A stretch of DNA of 64,000 nt from Flavobacterium sp. CFS9 (GTDB taxonomy: Bacteria; Bacteroidota; Bacteroidia; Flavobacteriales; Flavobacteriaceae): the NCBI RefSeq assembly GCF_041154745.1, contig NZ_AP031573.1, positions 1,984,001 through 2,048,000 of the forward strand, read 5' to 3'. Of the stretch, positions 50,731 to 59,637 are shown in pieces. How positions within the stretch are numbered: position 1 is the stretch's first letter; every line of letters begins with the position of its first letter. The translations under genes and the position numbers were made by a program. The notes under the pieces were generated by a model. The model ran no database searches. It saw only the letters and a program-made list of their open reading frames with translations, and was not told where the DNA came from.

Positions 50731-51240
50731 TTATTTCTTTGGTTCTTTGTATAAGGGTACTGCCGAACAGGCCTCGCCATACATGATACTTCTTGCAAAT
50801 GGCTGCAGATAGGTTGCTGCCAAAATGTATGCCTGAGTAGGAACAGGTTTGCGGGAACAGCCTTTCACGATAACAGGCTTGCCTTTATAAGGAGTATAGT
50901 CAAGTTTGCTCAGAATTTCTTCGTATAAGCTTGTTTCCAGATCTTCTATAGTTCCGTTCACCACTTTTTTAGCGTACGGAGCCAAATGTATCGCAACCAG
51001 AATTGAAGACCAGGCAGGAACAATGGCATCTGTACTGCAGTTTATAGCCACATACTGATCCTGATATTGTGACCAGTCGTGATTTTTTAAATGCTCTCTA
51101 AAGTCTTTTTCCTTTAATAAAAAACCTTCTAAAAGCCATTGAGATATATCGATTTGCACACGTGCTCCTTTTGGGTAATAATCTTCAAGATCAAAAACCT
51201 CCAGGGCACTATTGGCAACTTTATTGATGATTTCTTCCAT
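50731..51240 (-). CDS. DUF2480 protein linked to SUF operon
   Basis: A 169-residue cytoplasmic protein of the DUF2480 family (NKVANSALEVFDLEDYYPKG at the N-terminus, VAINCSTDAIVPAWSSILVA and VIVKGCSRKPVPTQAYILAA). Conserved Cys residues (NCSTD and KGCSRKP) are suggestive for a protein beside Fe-S assembly genes, but no role is established. It follows the DUF59 gene after a 72-bp gap occupied by a near-perfect 24-bp-arm hairpin (51252-51304). Confidence 0.82.
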   Translation of the reverse strand: MEEIINKVANSALEVFDLEDYYPKGARVQIDISQWLLEGFLLKEKDFREHLKNHDWSQYQDQYVAINCSTDAIVPAWSSILVAIHLAPYAKKVVNGTIEDLETSLYEEILSKLDYTPYKGKPVIVKGCSRKPVPTQAYILAATYLQPFARSIMYGEACSAVPLYKEPKK

Positions 51241-51251
51241 ATGAAAAGTTA

Positions 51252-51304
51252 GTTTCAGGTTTCAAGTTTCAGGTTGTGTGAACTTGAAACTTGAAACCTG
51301 AAAC
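51252..51304. repeat. heptad-built long hairpin between sufT and DUF2480 genes
   Basis: Left arm 51252-51275 and right arm 51281-51304 pair over 24 bp with one G-T pair and a 5-nt loop. Both arms are built from GTTTCAG-type words repeating every 7 bp. It could lower transcription or protect RNA ends in the SUF operon. Confidence 0.75.
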
Positions 51305-51312
51305 AAATTTTA

Positions 51313-51636
51313 TTAAAGCATTCCTAATTCTAATTTTGCTTCTTCGCTCATTAAGTCTTTGCTCCATGGCGGGTCGAAAGTAATTTCAACATCAACATCT
51401 TTTATGTTTTCAATTGTTTTTACTTTTTCTTCCACTTCTCTTGGTAAACTTTCTGCAACAGGGCAGTTTGGAGAAGTTAAAGTCATTAAGATTTTTACTT
51501 CGTAATCGGTGTTGACCATTACATCGTAAATCAATCCTAACTCGTATATGTCTACAGGAATCTCCGGATCATAAATGCCTTTTAAAACTTTTACGATAGA
51601 TTCTCCTAATTCGTTTGTGTCTATTTCTTGTTCCAT
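51313..51636 (-). CDS. sufT: DUF59/MIP18-family Fe-S assembly protein (SufT-like)
   Basis: A 107-residue MIP18-family protein that helps deliver or mature iron-sulfur clusters. The motif PEIPVDIYELGLIYDV and the Cys-containing LTSPNCPVAESLPREVEE segment are typical, as is the end DPPWSKDLMSEEAK. It lies 74 bp downstream of sufE in the SUF operon. Confidence 0.92.
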   Translation of the reverse strand: MEQEIDTNELGESIVKVLKGIYDPEIPVDIYELGLIYDVMVNTDYEVKILMTLTSPNCPVAESLPREVEEKVKTIENIKDVDVEITFDPPWSKDLMSEEAKLELGML

Positions 51637-51710
51637 TGTTTTTATTTTTTACCATTAAGATAGTAAGTTTAGGCCTTTATGAAACTTAATCTTTTTATGG
51701 TTTGATTTTT

Positions 51711-52136
51711 TTAATTTTTGTTTTTTGCGTCAAAAGCCAATGCGTACATTTTGATGTTTTTAATCATCGATACCAAACCATTCGCACGTGTTGCAGATAA
51801 ATGTTCTTTTAGACCAATCTCGTCAATAAAATCAACATCGGCGTTTAAAATATCTGATGCTTTTTGATTGGAGAATGCACGAATTAAAATCGCGATAATT
51901 CCTTTAGTCAAAATCGCATCACTGTCGGCAGTAAAAACAATGTTGTCTTCTTTTTGTTCGCCTTGCAGCCAAACTTTAGACTGACAACCTTTAATTAAAT
52001 TGTCGTCGGTTTTATATTCTTCTTTGATTAACGGAAGACTTTTTCCTAATTCGATGATGTACTCGTAACGTTGCATCCAGTCATCAAACATCGAAAATTC
52101 GTCTATTATTTCGTTTTGTATTTCTTTTATCGTCAT
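51711..52136 (-). CDS. sufE: SufE sulfur acceptor
   Basis: Accepts persulfide sulfur from SufS and passes it to the SufBCD scaffold. The 141-residue protein shows Cys51 in DDNLIKGCQSKVWLQ, the sulfur-carrying residue, and the C-terminal FIDEIGLKEHLSATRANGL. It is 2 bp from the upstream lipoprotein gene on the same strand and near sufS. Confidence 0.95.
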   Translation of the reverse strand: MTIKEIQNEIIDEFSMFDDWMQRYEYIIELGKSLPLIKEEYKTDDNLIKGCQSKVWLQGEQKEDNIVFTADSDAILTKGIIAILIRAFSNQKASDILNADVDFIDEIGLKEHLSATRANGLVSMIKNIKMYALAFDAKNKN

Positions 52137-52138
52137 AA

Positions 52139-52564
52139 TTATTTTTTCGTAAAATCCAGCAGCAAATTTACCAAATTTTCTATCTCTTTTGGAGGGTATC
52201 CATCGTCGAAACCCTGAGTTTCATATATTTTCTGATTCTGAGTAACTTTTAAATTTCCCAAAGCAGCACCATCATGAAAGCGTTTTTGTGTTGGACCTTT
52301 TAATTCCGGAATCGTTTTGAGGTTGATTTTCGAAAATTCAGCTACAATCTGCTTCCATTTTAGATCCTCTATTTTGCTCTCCACAGGCTGAGCATTACGG
52401 CCATTGGTTACCGAAACCGTTTTATTCTGTACCACGATTACTTTGTAAGTGCCTCGGGAAATTGCAGAATATTCAATTTCAGTAGCTTTCATGTCGGCTT
52501 TTTTTTGACTGGAACAGCTTGTTCCAATAAAAAATGTTAAGAGCAACAAAGATAATATCCTCAT
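52139..52564 (-). CDS. small lipoprotein in SUF operon
   Basis: A 141-residue lipoprotein: lipobox GTSCSS (Cys about residue 17) then a beta-rich mature part (YSAISRGTYKVIVVQNKTVSV, HDGAALGNLKVTQNQK). No named family recognised. It sits between sufS (10 bp upstream) and sufE (2 bp downstream), so it is co-transcribed with the Fe-S assembly genes, although an envelope protein is not an obvious member of that pathway. Possibly a passenger gene. Confidence 0.7.
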   Translation of the reverse strand: MRILSLLLLTFFIGTSCSSQKKADMKATEIEYSAISRGTYKVIVVQNKTVSVTNGRNAQPVESKIEDLKWKQIVAEFSKINLKTIPELKGPTQKRFHDGAALGNLKVTQNQKIYETQGFDDGYPPKEIENLVNLLLDFTKK

Positions 52565-52574
52565 AAAAGATTTT

Positions 52575-53789
52575 TTAGCTTAACATAGTTTTCGCTTTTT
52601 TAATGGCCTCAACCATTATGTCAATTTCTTCTTTGGTATTGTAAAAAGAAAAGGAAGCACGAATCGTTCCCGGAATACAGAAAAAATTCATGATTGGCTG
52701 CGCACAATGATGTCCGGTTCTCACCGCGATTCCAAGTTTGTCAATAATCGAACCAATATCATACGGATGAATTCCATCAATATTAAACGAAATCACTGAA
52801 GCTTTATTTTTTCCGGTTCCGTAAATTTTCAATCCTTCGATTTCTAACAAACGTTTAGTTGCATGCTGTAACAAATGCGTTTCATGCTGATGAATGTTAT
52901 GAAAACCAATATGGTTCAAATAATCAACAGCCGTTCCTAAAACAATTCCACCGGCAATATTTGGAGTTCCTGCTTCAAATTTATGAGGTAAATCGGCATA
53001 AGTCGTTTTCTCGAAAGTAACCTCTTTGATCATTTCACCGCCCCCCTGGTACGGAGGTAATTTGTTCAGCCATTCTTCTTTTCCATAAAGAATTCCCGTT
53101 CCCGTTGGTCCGCACATTTTATGTCCTGAAAAAGCATAAAAATCACAATCTAAATCCTGAACATCAGGTTTTAAATGTGGCACAGCCTGCGCACCGTCAA
53201 TCAAAACAGCAGCGCCAACAGCATGAGCCTTTTCAATCATGTATTTGATCGGATTGATAATTCCCAATGCGTTCGAAATATGGTTTACCGTTACCACTTT
53301 TGTCTTTTCTGACAATAAGGCATCATAAGCTTCTATTATTAGCTCACCATCCTCATTCATAGGAATCACTTTAAGAGTTGCTCCTGTTTTCTCACATAAC
53401 ATTTGCCAGGGCACAATGTTACTATGATGCTCTAATGAAGAAACAATAACTTCGTCTCCGGGCTTTAAGATTGAAGCAAAACCGTTGGTTACTAAGTTAA
53501 TTCCGTGAGTGGTTCCGGAAGTAAAAAGTACTTCGTGCGAGAATTTCGCATTGATATGATGTTGGATTTTTACTCTCGAAATTTCGTAAGCATCAGTCGC
53601 CAATTGGCTTAAAGTATGCACACCACGATGAATGTTGGCATTTATTTCCTGATAATACTTTGCAATTGCATCAATCACAACTTGTGGTTTTTGTGAAGTT
53701 GCACCGTTGTCGAAATATACTAAAGGTTTTCCGTTTACTTTTTCTGAAAGTATCGGAAAATCAGCTCTTATTTTTTGGATGTCTAACAT
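52575..53789 (-). CDS. sufS: cysteine desulfurase SufS
   Basis: Removes sulfur from cysteine with PLP and passes it to SufE. The 404-residue group II enzyme shows Lys224 in FYAFSGHKMCGPTG (PLP lysine) and Cys362 in RTGHHCAQPIM (persulfide Cys). DNGATSQKP near the N-terminus and THGINLV are typical. Next in the minus-strand operon are the lipoprotein gene and sufE. SufD ends the preceding block, separated by the inserted plus-strand serine hydrolase gene. Confidence 0.96.
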   Translation of the reverse strand: MLDIQKIRADFPILSEKVNGKPLVYFDNGATSQKPQVVIDAIAKYYQEINANIHRGVHTLSQLATDAYEISRVKIQHHINAKFSHEVLFTSGTTHGINLVTNGFASILKPGDEVIVSSLEHHSNIVPWQMLCEKTGATLKVIPMNEDGELIIEAYDALLSEKTKVVTVNHISNALGIINPIKYMIEKAHAVGAAVLIDGAQAVPHLKPDVQDLDCDFYAFSGHKMCGPTGTGILYGKEEWLNKLPPYQGGGEMIKEVTFEKTTYADLPHKFEAGTPNIAGGIVLGTAVDYLNHIGFHNIHQHETHLLQHATKRLLEIEGLKIYGTGKNKASVISFNIDGIHPYDIGSIIDKLGIAVRTGHHCAQPIMNFFCIPGTIRASFSFYNTKEEIDIMVEAIKKAKTMLS

Positions 53790-54008
53790 GTCTTATTTAG
53801 AAAAATTCTACCTACAAAAGTACTAAAACAAAATTGGTTTATTCATTAAAACTATAATTTCCTTTTATGATGCTATCAATTGAACGTTTGCTTATGGATT
53901 CTTTAAAAATTGATTCCTTTTTTTGTGTTTTATGAATTTTAAATCTAAATTGAGTTGTATGATGTTGATTGTAAAATGTTTATATTGCATTAAAAATACC
54001 ATAACCAG

Positions 54009-55358
54009 ATGAAAAGAGTTCTTAAATTACTTGTACTTGTTTTAATTCTTGCCTTTTTATATTTTGGATTTACTACTTATCCCAAACTGGATTTGATTTC
54101 AGGCTTTTCGGCCAAAAGTGTAGCATCGGGTCATTTTATTGACAATCGTTCGAAGGAATTAATCGAAAAAACGGATAATGATATCCACATGATTGATTTA
54201 GCGGAGAATACTATTGATGATACCGGTAAGTTTGCTGTTTCTACAGTTTATGGTTTGAAAGAAAGAAAAGCAATTTACAGAGAAGGACTGGGCGCTACTT
54301 TGATTGATGATGATTATGATATTTCGAAACCATACCTGCTTCCAAAAAGAACAAAATTGGTTAATAATCTTTCTTTTCCTTATGGGAATAAAGAACCAAA
54401 GGATACTGCTTTTTCAAATATTGATTATGCCAAACTGAAAAAAGCAGTGGACGGCTCATTTGATTTAAAAGGTCAAAAGAATAAGCGTTCGCGTGCCGTA
54501 GTAGTGGTATATAAAGATAAACTGATTGCTGAAAAATACGATACAGGTTTTAATAAAGACAGTAAAATTCTAGGATGGTCGATGACTAAAAGTATCACTA
54601 GTTCAGCTTTTGGTGTTTTAGCGAAACAACGAAAATTTGATATTTATAAACCAGCTCCGATTGCGGAATGGCGAAATGACGATCGTAAAAAGATTACCGT
54701 TAATGATTTGCTTCATATGAACTCTGGTTTAGAATGGGAGGAAGATTATACAAAAATTTGTGATGCGACTGAAATGCTTTTTCAGGCAGAAGATATGGGG
54801 AAAATGCAAATGGATAAACCGGCTAAATTTAAACCTAATACACATTGGTACTATTCTTCTGGAACTACGAACTTATTGTCCCGAATTTTAAGAAGTCAGT
54901 TTAAGACACAACAGGAATATCTCGATTTTTGGTACAGTGCTGTGATTGATAAAATTGGGATGAATTCGATGATTGTGGAGCAGGATATGTCGGGAATTTT
55001 TGTGGGATCTTCTTATGCATGGGCAACAGCGAGAGACTGGTCAAAATTTGGACTACTATATTTGCATAAGGGAAATTGGAACGGAGAGCAGGTTTTAGAA
55101 GAAAGCTGGGTAAAGTATACGGCAACTCCAACCAATACTTCAAATGGGGGTTATGGGGCTCAGTTTTGGTTAAATGCCGGAGGGAAATTTCCTGATGCTC
55201 CACGTGACATGTTTTATTGTAACGGCTATCAGGGACAAATGGTAGCGATTATTCCGTCTCTGGATATGGTAATCGTTAGGATGGGGGTGAATGAAGGAGA
55301 TCATTATTTTGATTTTAATGAATTTTTGAAGGAGATCATTTCTTCAATAAAAAAATAA
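54009..55358 (+). CDS. serine beta-lactamase-fold hydrolase
   Basis: A 449-residue membrane-anchored or exported protein with an N-terminal hydrophobic segment (about residues 4-20). The serine beta-lactamase/penicillin-binding core follows from about residue 150: SMTKS (S-x-x-K nucleophile, about residue 190), YSSGTTNLLS (Tyr motif, about 280) and GGYGAQFW. Family members include peptidases, esterases and resistance enzymes. It is on the strand opposite the SUF genes and interrupts them, and it ends at a perfect palindromic terminator. Confidence 0.88.
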   Translation: MKRVLKLLVLVLILAFLYFGFTTYPKLDLISGFSAKSVASGHFIDNRSKELIEKTDNDIHMIDLAENTIDDTGKFAVSTVYGLKERKAIYREGLGATLIDDDYDISKPYLLPKRTKLVNNLSFPYGNKEPKDTAFSNIDYAKLKKAVDGSFDLKGQKNKRSRAVVVVYKDKLIAEKYDTGFNKDSKILGWSMTKSITSSAFGVLAKQRKFDIYKPAPIAEWRNDDRKKITVNDLLHMNSGLEWEEDYTKICDATEMLFQAEDMGKMQMDKPAKFKPNTHWYYSSGTTNLLSRILRSQFKTQQEYLDFWYSAVIDKIGMNSMIVEQDMSGIFVGSSYAWATARDWSKFGLLYLHKGNWNGEQVLEESWVKYTATPTNTSNGGYGAQFWLNAGGKFPDAPRDMFYCNGYQGQMVAIIPSLDMVIVRMGVNEGDHYFDFNEFLKEIISSIKK

Positions 55359-55364
55359 AACACA

Positions 55365-55397
55365 AAACCCGACAGGTTTTTAAAACCTGTCGGGTTT
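55365..55397. terminator. perfect palindromic terminator, bidirectional
   Basis: 16-bp arms AAACCCGACAGGTTTT / AAAACCTGTCGGGTTT with a single-base centre. It serves the serine hydrolase gene and convergent sufD. A related decayed palindrome is at 16651-16676. The TTGCG repeat family (CTTTGCGTAACTCTTTGCGA near 55412) follows. Confidence 0.85.
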
Positions 55398-55457
55398 GAT
55401 AAAATAAAACCCTGCGAACTTTGCGTAACTCTTTGCGAACCTTGTGGTTAAATCATT

Positions 55458-56774
55458 TTACAAATCAAATCCTAAATTCACGCCTAGTTTTGTGGCGATG
55501 ATTTTAGTAATTCGTTGTTTTAGTTCCGGTATTTTGATGCTTTCGATTACGGCATTCGAGAAGGCGTACATCAATAAAGCTTTAGCCTCTTTTTTAGGGA
55601 TTCCGCGTGACTGCATGTAGAACATTGCGGTTTCATCTAATTGTCCAACCGTACAACCGTGAGAACATTTTACGTCATCGGCAAAAATTTCCAATTGCGG
55701 CTTGGCATTGATCGTAGCTTTGTCACTCAACAAAATGTTGTTGCTTTTTTGGAAAGCATTTGTTTTTTGAGCTTCTTTTTCTACTAAAACTTTTCCGTTG
55801 AAAACTCCAGTAGAGCGATCAGAGAAAATTCCTTTATAATCCTGGAAACTTTCACAATTTGGCGTTGCGTGATTCACCAAAGTATAATGATCAACGTGCT
55901 GTTTGTCGTTTAGAATCGAGATTCCGTTAAGCGTACTGGTTAATCTTTCGCCAAAATGGAAAAAGTTTAAGTTGTTACGAGTCAGATTTCCTCCAAAAGA
56001 AAACGTATGCACAGAAGCATGACTTTCCTGTTGTTGTGAAACATAAGTATTGTCTACTAAATTCGCTTCGCTAGCGTCGTTTTGAATTTTGTAATAATCG
56101 ATGATGGCACGTTTTTGAGCGAAAATCTCTGTAACCGAATTGGTCAGAACAGGATTCTCATTTAAACTCTGGTGACGCTCGATAATCTGAACATGTGAAT
56201 TTTCACCCACAATAATCAGGTTTCTTGGCTGAACCATTAATGCAGCTTCGTTACCTGTCGAGAAATACATAATTTCGATAGATTTGTCGGCTACTTTCTT
56301 TTTTGGGATATTGATGAAAGCTCCTTCACTTGCAAAGGCTGTATTCAACGAAGTCAAACTATCGTCTTTACTTGCAATCTGATTGAAGTAGGTATCAATG
56401 ATCATTTTATATTTTGGTTTGGTCAATGCTGAAGACATTAAGCAAACATCGATTCCGTCATGTGTAGTTGAAGACAAATGCGAGCTAAAAACACCATCGA
56501 TAAACACTAATTTATAAGTGTCTATTTCATGTAAAAAATATTTCTTTACCTGATTAAATTCGATTGCACTTTCCTGCTTAGGAAAAACCGTAAAGTCATT
56601 TTTTAAGATGGCGTTTAACGATGTGTATTTCCAAGCTTCTTCCTTTTTGGTTGGGAAACCTTTATTTTCAAAGTTTTTTAGTGCTTTGGTGCGAATGTCA
56701 TGCAAATCTGAATGTACATCGACACGCTCTTCAAAAGCCATAAAAGACGATACTAATTTTTCTTTTAAATCCAT
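55458..56774 (-). CDS. sufD: SufD scaffold component
   Basis: Forms the SufBCD scaffold that builds iron-sulfur clusters. The 438-residue protein shows the SufBD core: conserved DVKCSHGCTVGQLDE, FYMQSRGIPKKEAKALL and an N-terminal SufD-like leader (GFPTKKEEAWKYTSL). It is downstream of sufC on the minus strand, with a 65-bp gap holding a heptad repeat island. Confidence 0.95.
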   Translation of the reverse strand: MDLKEKLVSSFMAFEERVDVHSDLHDIRTKALKNFENKGFPTKKEEAWKYTSLNAILKNDFTVFPKQESAIEFNQVKKYFLHEIDTYKLVFIDGVFSSHLSSTTHDGIDVCLMSSALTKPKYKMIIDTYFNQIASKDDSLTSLNTAFASEGAFINIPKKKVADKSIEIMYFSTGNEAALMVQPRNLIIVGENSHVQIIERHQSLNENPVLTNSVTEIFAQKRAIIDYYKIQNDASEANLVDNTYVSQQQESHASVHTFSFGGNLTRNNLNFFHFGERLTSTLNGISILNDKQHVDHYTLVNHATPNCESFQDYKGIFSDRSTGVFNGKVLVEKEAQKTNAFQKSNNILLSDKATINAKPQLEIFADDVKCSHGCTVGQLDETAMFYMQSRGIPKKEAKALLMYAFSNAVIESIKIPELKQRITKIIATKLGVNLGFDL

Positions 56775-56782
56775 TTCTGTGG

Positions 56783-56841
56783 TTATGAGTTATGAGTTAT
56801 GAGTTATAAGTTTTGTAAACTGTAAACTGTAACTGTAAACT
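56783..56841. repeat. heptad-periodic island (TTATGAG and TGTAAAC types)
   Basis: Three TTATGAG units plus TTATAAG (56783-56810), then TGTAAAC units (one shortened by 1 bp), between sufC and sufD. A compact example of the 7-bp word class. Confidence 0.75.
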
Positions 56842-57586
56842 AATTTTCTGCTTTAATCCAGTCGTATCCTTTTTCTTCCAATTCGTAAGCTAGTTCTTTT
56901 CCGCCAGATTTTACGATTCTTCCGTTGTAAAGAACGTGAACGAAATCCGGAACGATATAATCTAATAAACGTTGGTAGTGTGTGATTACGATGATAGCGT
57001 TTTTCTCGCTTTTCAATTTGTTAACACCATTTGCAACAATTCTAAGGGCGTCGATATCAAGACCAGAATCTGTTTCGTCAAGGATGGCTAATTTTGGCTC
57101 TAACATTGCCATTTGAAAAATCTCATTTCTTTTTTTCTCTCCTCCGGAAAATCCTTCGTTAAGCGAACGAGATAAAAATTTACGGTCGATTTCTAATAAT
57201 TCAGATTTATCACGAATTACTTTCAGCATTTCGTTTGCTGGCATTTCGTCCTGACCGTTTGCTTTACGGGTTTCGTTGATTGCAGTTTTCATGAAGTTAG
57301 TTACGCTAACTCCCGGAATTTCTACAGGATATTGAAAAGAAAGGAAAACTCCTTTATGTGCTCTTTCTTCAGGAGCAAGATCAGCAAGATCTTCTCCGTC
57401 TAGGAAAACTTCTCCGTCAGTAACTTCATAGTTTTCGTTTCCGGCAATTACAGCCGAAAGTGTACTTTTTCCTGAACCGTTTGGTCCCATGATAGCGTGT
57501 ACTTCGCCAGCTTTTACTTCTATATTAATTCCTTTAAGGATTTCTTTATCACCAATTGAGGCGTGAAGGTTTTTTATTGATAACAT
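56840..57586 (-). CDS. sufC: SufC ATPase
   Basis: An ABC-type ATPase that drives the SufBCD scaffold. The 248-residue protein has Walker A GPNGSGKST (residues 34-42), the ABC signature FSGGEKKR (about 149-156), Walker B LAILDETDSGLD (about 168-179) and the SufC-typical VVITHYQRLLDY-like segment (IIVITHYQRLLDYIVPD). It is preceded by the FMN-reductase-like gene (12 bp) in a continuous operon. Confidence 0.97.
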   Translation of the reverse strand: MLSIKNLHASIGDKEILKGINIEVKAGEVHAIMGPNGSGKSTLSAVIAGNENYEVTDGEVFLDGEDLADLAPEERAHKGVFLSFQYPVEIPGVSVTNFMKTAINETRKANGQDEMPANEMLKVIRDKSELLEIDRKFLSRSLNEGFSGGEKKRNEIFQMAMLEPKLAILDETDSGLDIDALRIVANGVNKLKSEKNAIIVITHYQRLLDYIVPDFVHVLYNGRIVKSGGKELAYELEEKGYDWIKAEN

Positions 57587-57598
57587 TGTCTTTTTATT

Positions 57599-58087
57599 TT
57601 ATATAAATGTCAATTCTATTTTTGTTGTTTCGTTTAGGATGTTGGCATTAAAATGCGCGTGTCCTAAATATTCCATGCCTAGATAATCGGCTGATTTTTT
57701 GAACGGAATGTAAAAACTCTCTTCAATTTCATTATCGTGTGAATTGGAGATCACACCAATTTTCTTCCCTCTGAGTTTTCTTCCGGTTTCTTTTTCAATT
57801 CGGATTAAATCCGAAAAGCGGTCAAAGAAAACCTTCATGATTCCACTCATATTATACCAATATATAGGCGTTGCAAAAATTAAAGTGTCATACTTTTCGA
57901 TGATACCTTTTATTAAAGGAAAAAAATCATCTTCTCTGTTCTTACTTTCGTAATCATAATAGGAAATATTATAATCACTAAGATTAATCACATCTATTCC
58001 GGTTTCTTTAGAAATTTCATCCGCGATTCTGGTTGTATTTCCGTTTTTTCTGGATGAACCTAAAATGATTACTTTTTTATCTTCCAT
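57599..58087 (-). CDS. flavodoxin-like NAD(P)H-dependent FMN reductase in SUF operon
   Basis: A 162-residue flavodoxin-fold protein: N-terminus KVIILGSSRKNGNTTRIADEI binds the flavin phosphate and YDTLIFATPIYWYNMSGIMKVFFDRF the isoalloxazine ring. Such proteins reduce flavins, quinones or iron. It lies between sufB (7 bp) and sufC (12 bp) on the same strand, so it is part of the transcript. A link to electron supply or iron release for cluster assembly is plausible but not shown. Confidence 0.88.
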   Translation of the reverse strand: MEDKKVIILGSSRKNGNTTRIADEISKETGIDVINLSDYNISYYDYESKNREDDFFPLIKGIIEKYDTLIFATPIYWYNMSGIMKVFFDRFSDLIRIEKETGRKLRGKKIGVISNSHDNEIEESFYIPFKKSADYLGMEYLGHAHFNANILNETTKIELTFI

Positions 58088-58094
58088 TTCGCGA

Positions 58095-59543
58095 TTAACC
58101 TACAGAACCTTCTAAAGAAATTTCTAATAATTTTTGAGCTTCAACAGCAAATTCCATTGGTAATTTGTTCAAGACATCTTTACTGAAACCGTTTACAATT
58201 AGGGCAATCGCCTTTTCAGTTGGGATACCTCTCTGGTTGCAGTAAAAAACCTGATCTTCTCCAATTTTACTTGTCGTTGCTTCGTGCTCTATTTTGGCTG
58301 ATGGATTTTTACTTTCGATATATGGGAAAGTGTGTGCACCACAGTTGTTCCCCATTAGAAGAGAATCACATTGCGAAAAGTTTCTGGCATTTTCTGCTCT
58401 TGGACTAATCTGAACTAATCCACGGTAGCTGTTTTGAGATTTACCGGCAGAGATACCTTTAGAAATAATAGTCGATTTAGTGTTTTTTCCTAAATGGATC
58501 ATTTTAGTTCCCGTATCAGCTTGTTGGTAGTTATTGGTAACGGCAATTGAATAAAATTCTCCAACTGAGTTGTCTCCTTTAAGTACACAAGAAGGATATT
58601 TCCAGGTTACAGCAGAACCAGTTTCTACCTGTGTCCATGAAATTTTAGCGTTTGTTTCGCATAAACCTCTTTTGGTAACGAAGTTGTAAACTCCACCTTT
58701 TCCTTCTTTGTTTCCAGGAAACCAGTTCTGAACGGTAGAATATTTAATTTCAGCATCGTCTAAAGCGATTAATTCAACTACAGCAGCGTGCAATTGATTT
58801 TCGTCACGGCTTGGGGCAGTACATCCTTCCAAATAAGAAACATAACTTCCTTCATCAGCGATAACAAGTGTTCTCTCAAACTGACCAGTTCCTGCCTGAT
58901 TGATTCTGAAATAAGTGGAAAGTTCCATAGGGCATTTTACACCTTTTGGAATATAACAGAAACTTCCGTCAGAGAAAACCGCCGAGTTTAAGGCAGCATA
59001 GAAGTTATCTTTTTGAGGTACAACAGTTCCTAAGTATTTTTTTACCAGTTCCGGATGTTCTTTTATAGCTTCTGAAATCGGGCAAAAAATAATTCCTTTT
59101 TCAGCCAGTGTCTTTTTAAAAGTGGTGGCAACAGAAACAGAATCGACTACAATATCCATAGCGATATTGTTCATCTTCTTTTGTTCGTCGATAGAGATCC
59201 CCAGTTTTTTGTACATCTCTAAAAGCTCAGGATCTACATCGTCCAAAGTTTTGTTCGGATCTACCTGTTTTGGAGCTGAATAATAAGAAATAGCCTGAAA
59301 GTCAGGTTTTTCATAATGTACATTTGCCCATTCCGGTTCGATCATTTCTTTCCAGGCACGAAAAGCTTCAATGCGCCAGTCGGTCATCCATTGTGGTTCT
59401 TCTTTTTTAAGAGAAATAGCTCTTACGATGTCTTCGTTTAAGCCAATAGGAAAGGTCTCCGATTCAATATCAGTATAAAACCCGTATTCGTATTCTTTAG
59501 TTTCGAGTTCGATTTTTAAATCGTCTTCTGTGTATTTGCTCAT
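58095..59543 (-). CDS. sufB: SufB scaffold component
   Basis: Core scaffold of SUF-type Fe-S assembly. The 482-residue protein has the characteristic [51 protein letters not shown] [16 protein letters not shown] and [15 protein letters not shown] segments. It is the second gene of the operon after the A-type carrier (about 94 bp upstream). Confidence 0.97.
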   Translation of the reverse strand: MSKYTEDDLKIELETKEYEYGFYTDIESETFPIGLNEDIVRAISLKKEEPQWMTDWRIEAFRAWKEMIEPEWANVHYEKPDFQAISYYSAPKQVDPNKTLDDVDPELLEMYKKLGISIDEQKKMNNIAMDIVVDSVSVATTFKKTLAEKGIIFCPISEAIKEHPELVKKYLGTVVPQKDNFYAALNSAVFSDGSFCYIPKGVKCPMELSTYFRINQAGTGQFERTLVIADEGSYVSYLEGCTAPSRDENQLHAAVVELIALDDAEIKYSTVQNWFPGNKEGKGGVYNFVTKRGLCETNAKISWTQVETGSAVTWKYPSCVLKGDNSVGEFYSIAVTNNYQQADTGTKMIHLGKNTKSTIISKGISAGKSQNSYRGLVQISPRAENARNFSQCDSLLMGNNCGAHTFPYIESKNPSAKIEHEATTSKIGEDQVFYCNQRGIPTEKAIALIVNGFSKDVLNKLPMEFAVEAQKLLEISLEGSVG

Positions 59544-59637
59544 TGTTTTTTTATTGAAAGACTCAAAAATTGAAGGATTTAAATAAGATCACTTCTGTAA
59601 TTTTTAAATCTTTAAATTTTGCAATCGTTTAATTATT

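Noticed and set aside
54009..55358. Beta-lactam resistance gene
   Set aside because: The fold is shared by many esterases and peptidases; nothing in the sequence points specifically to lactam hydrolysis.
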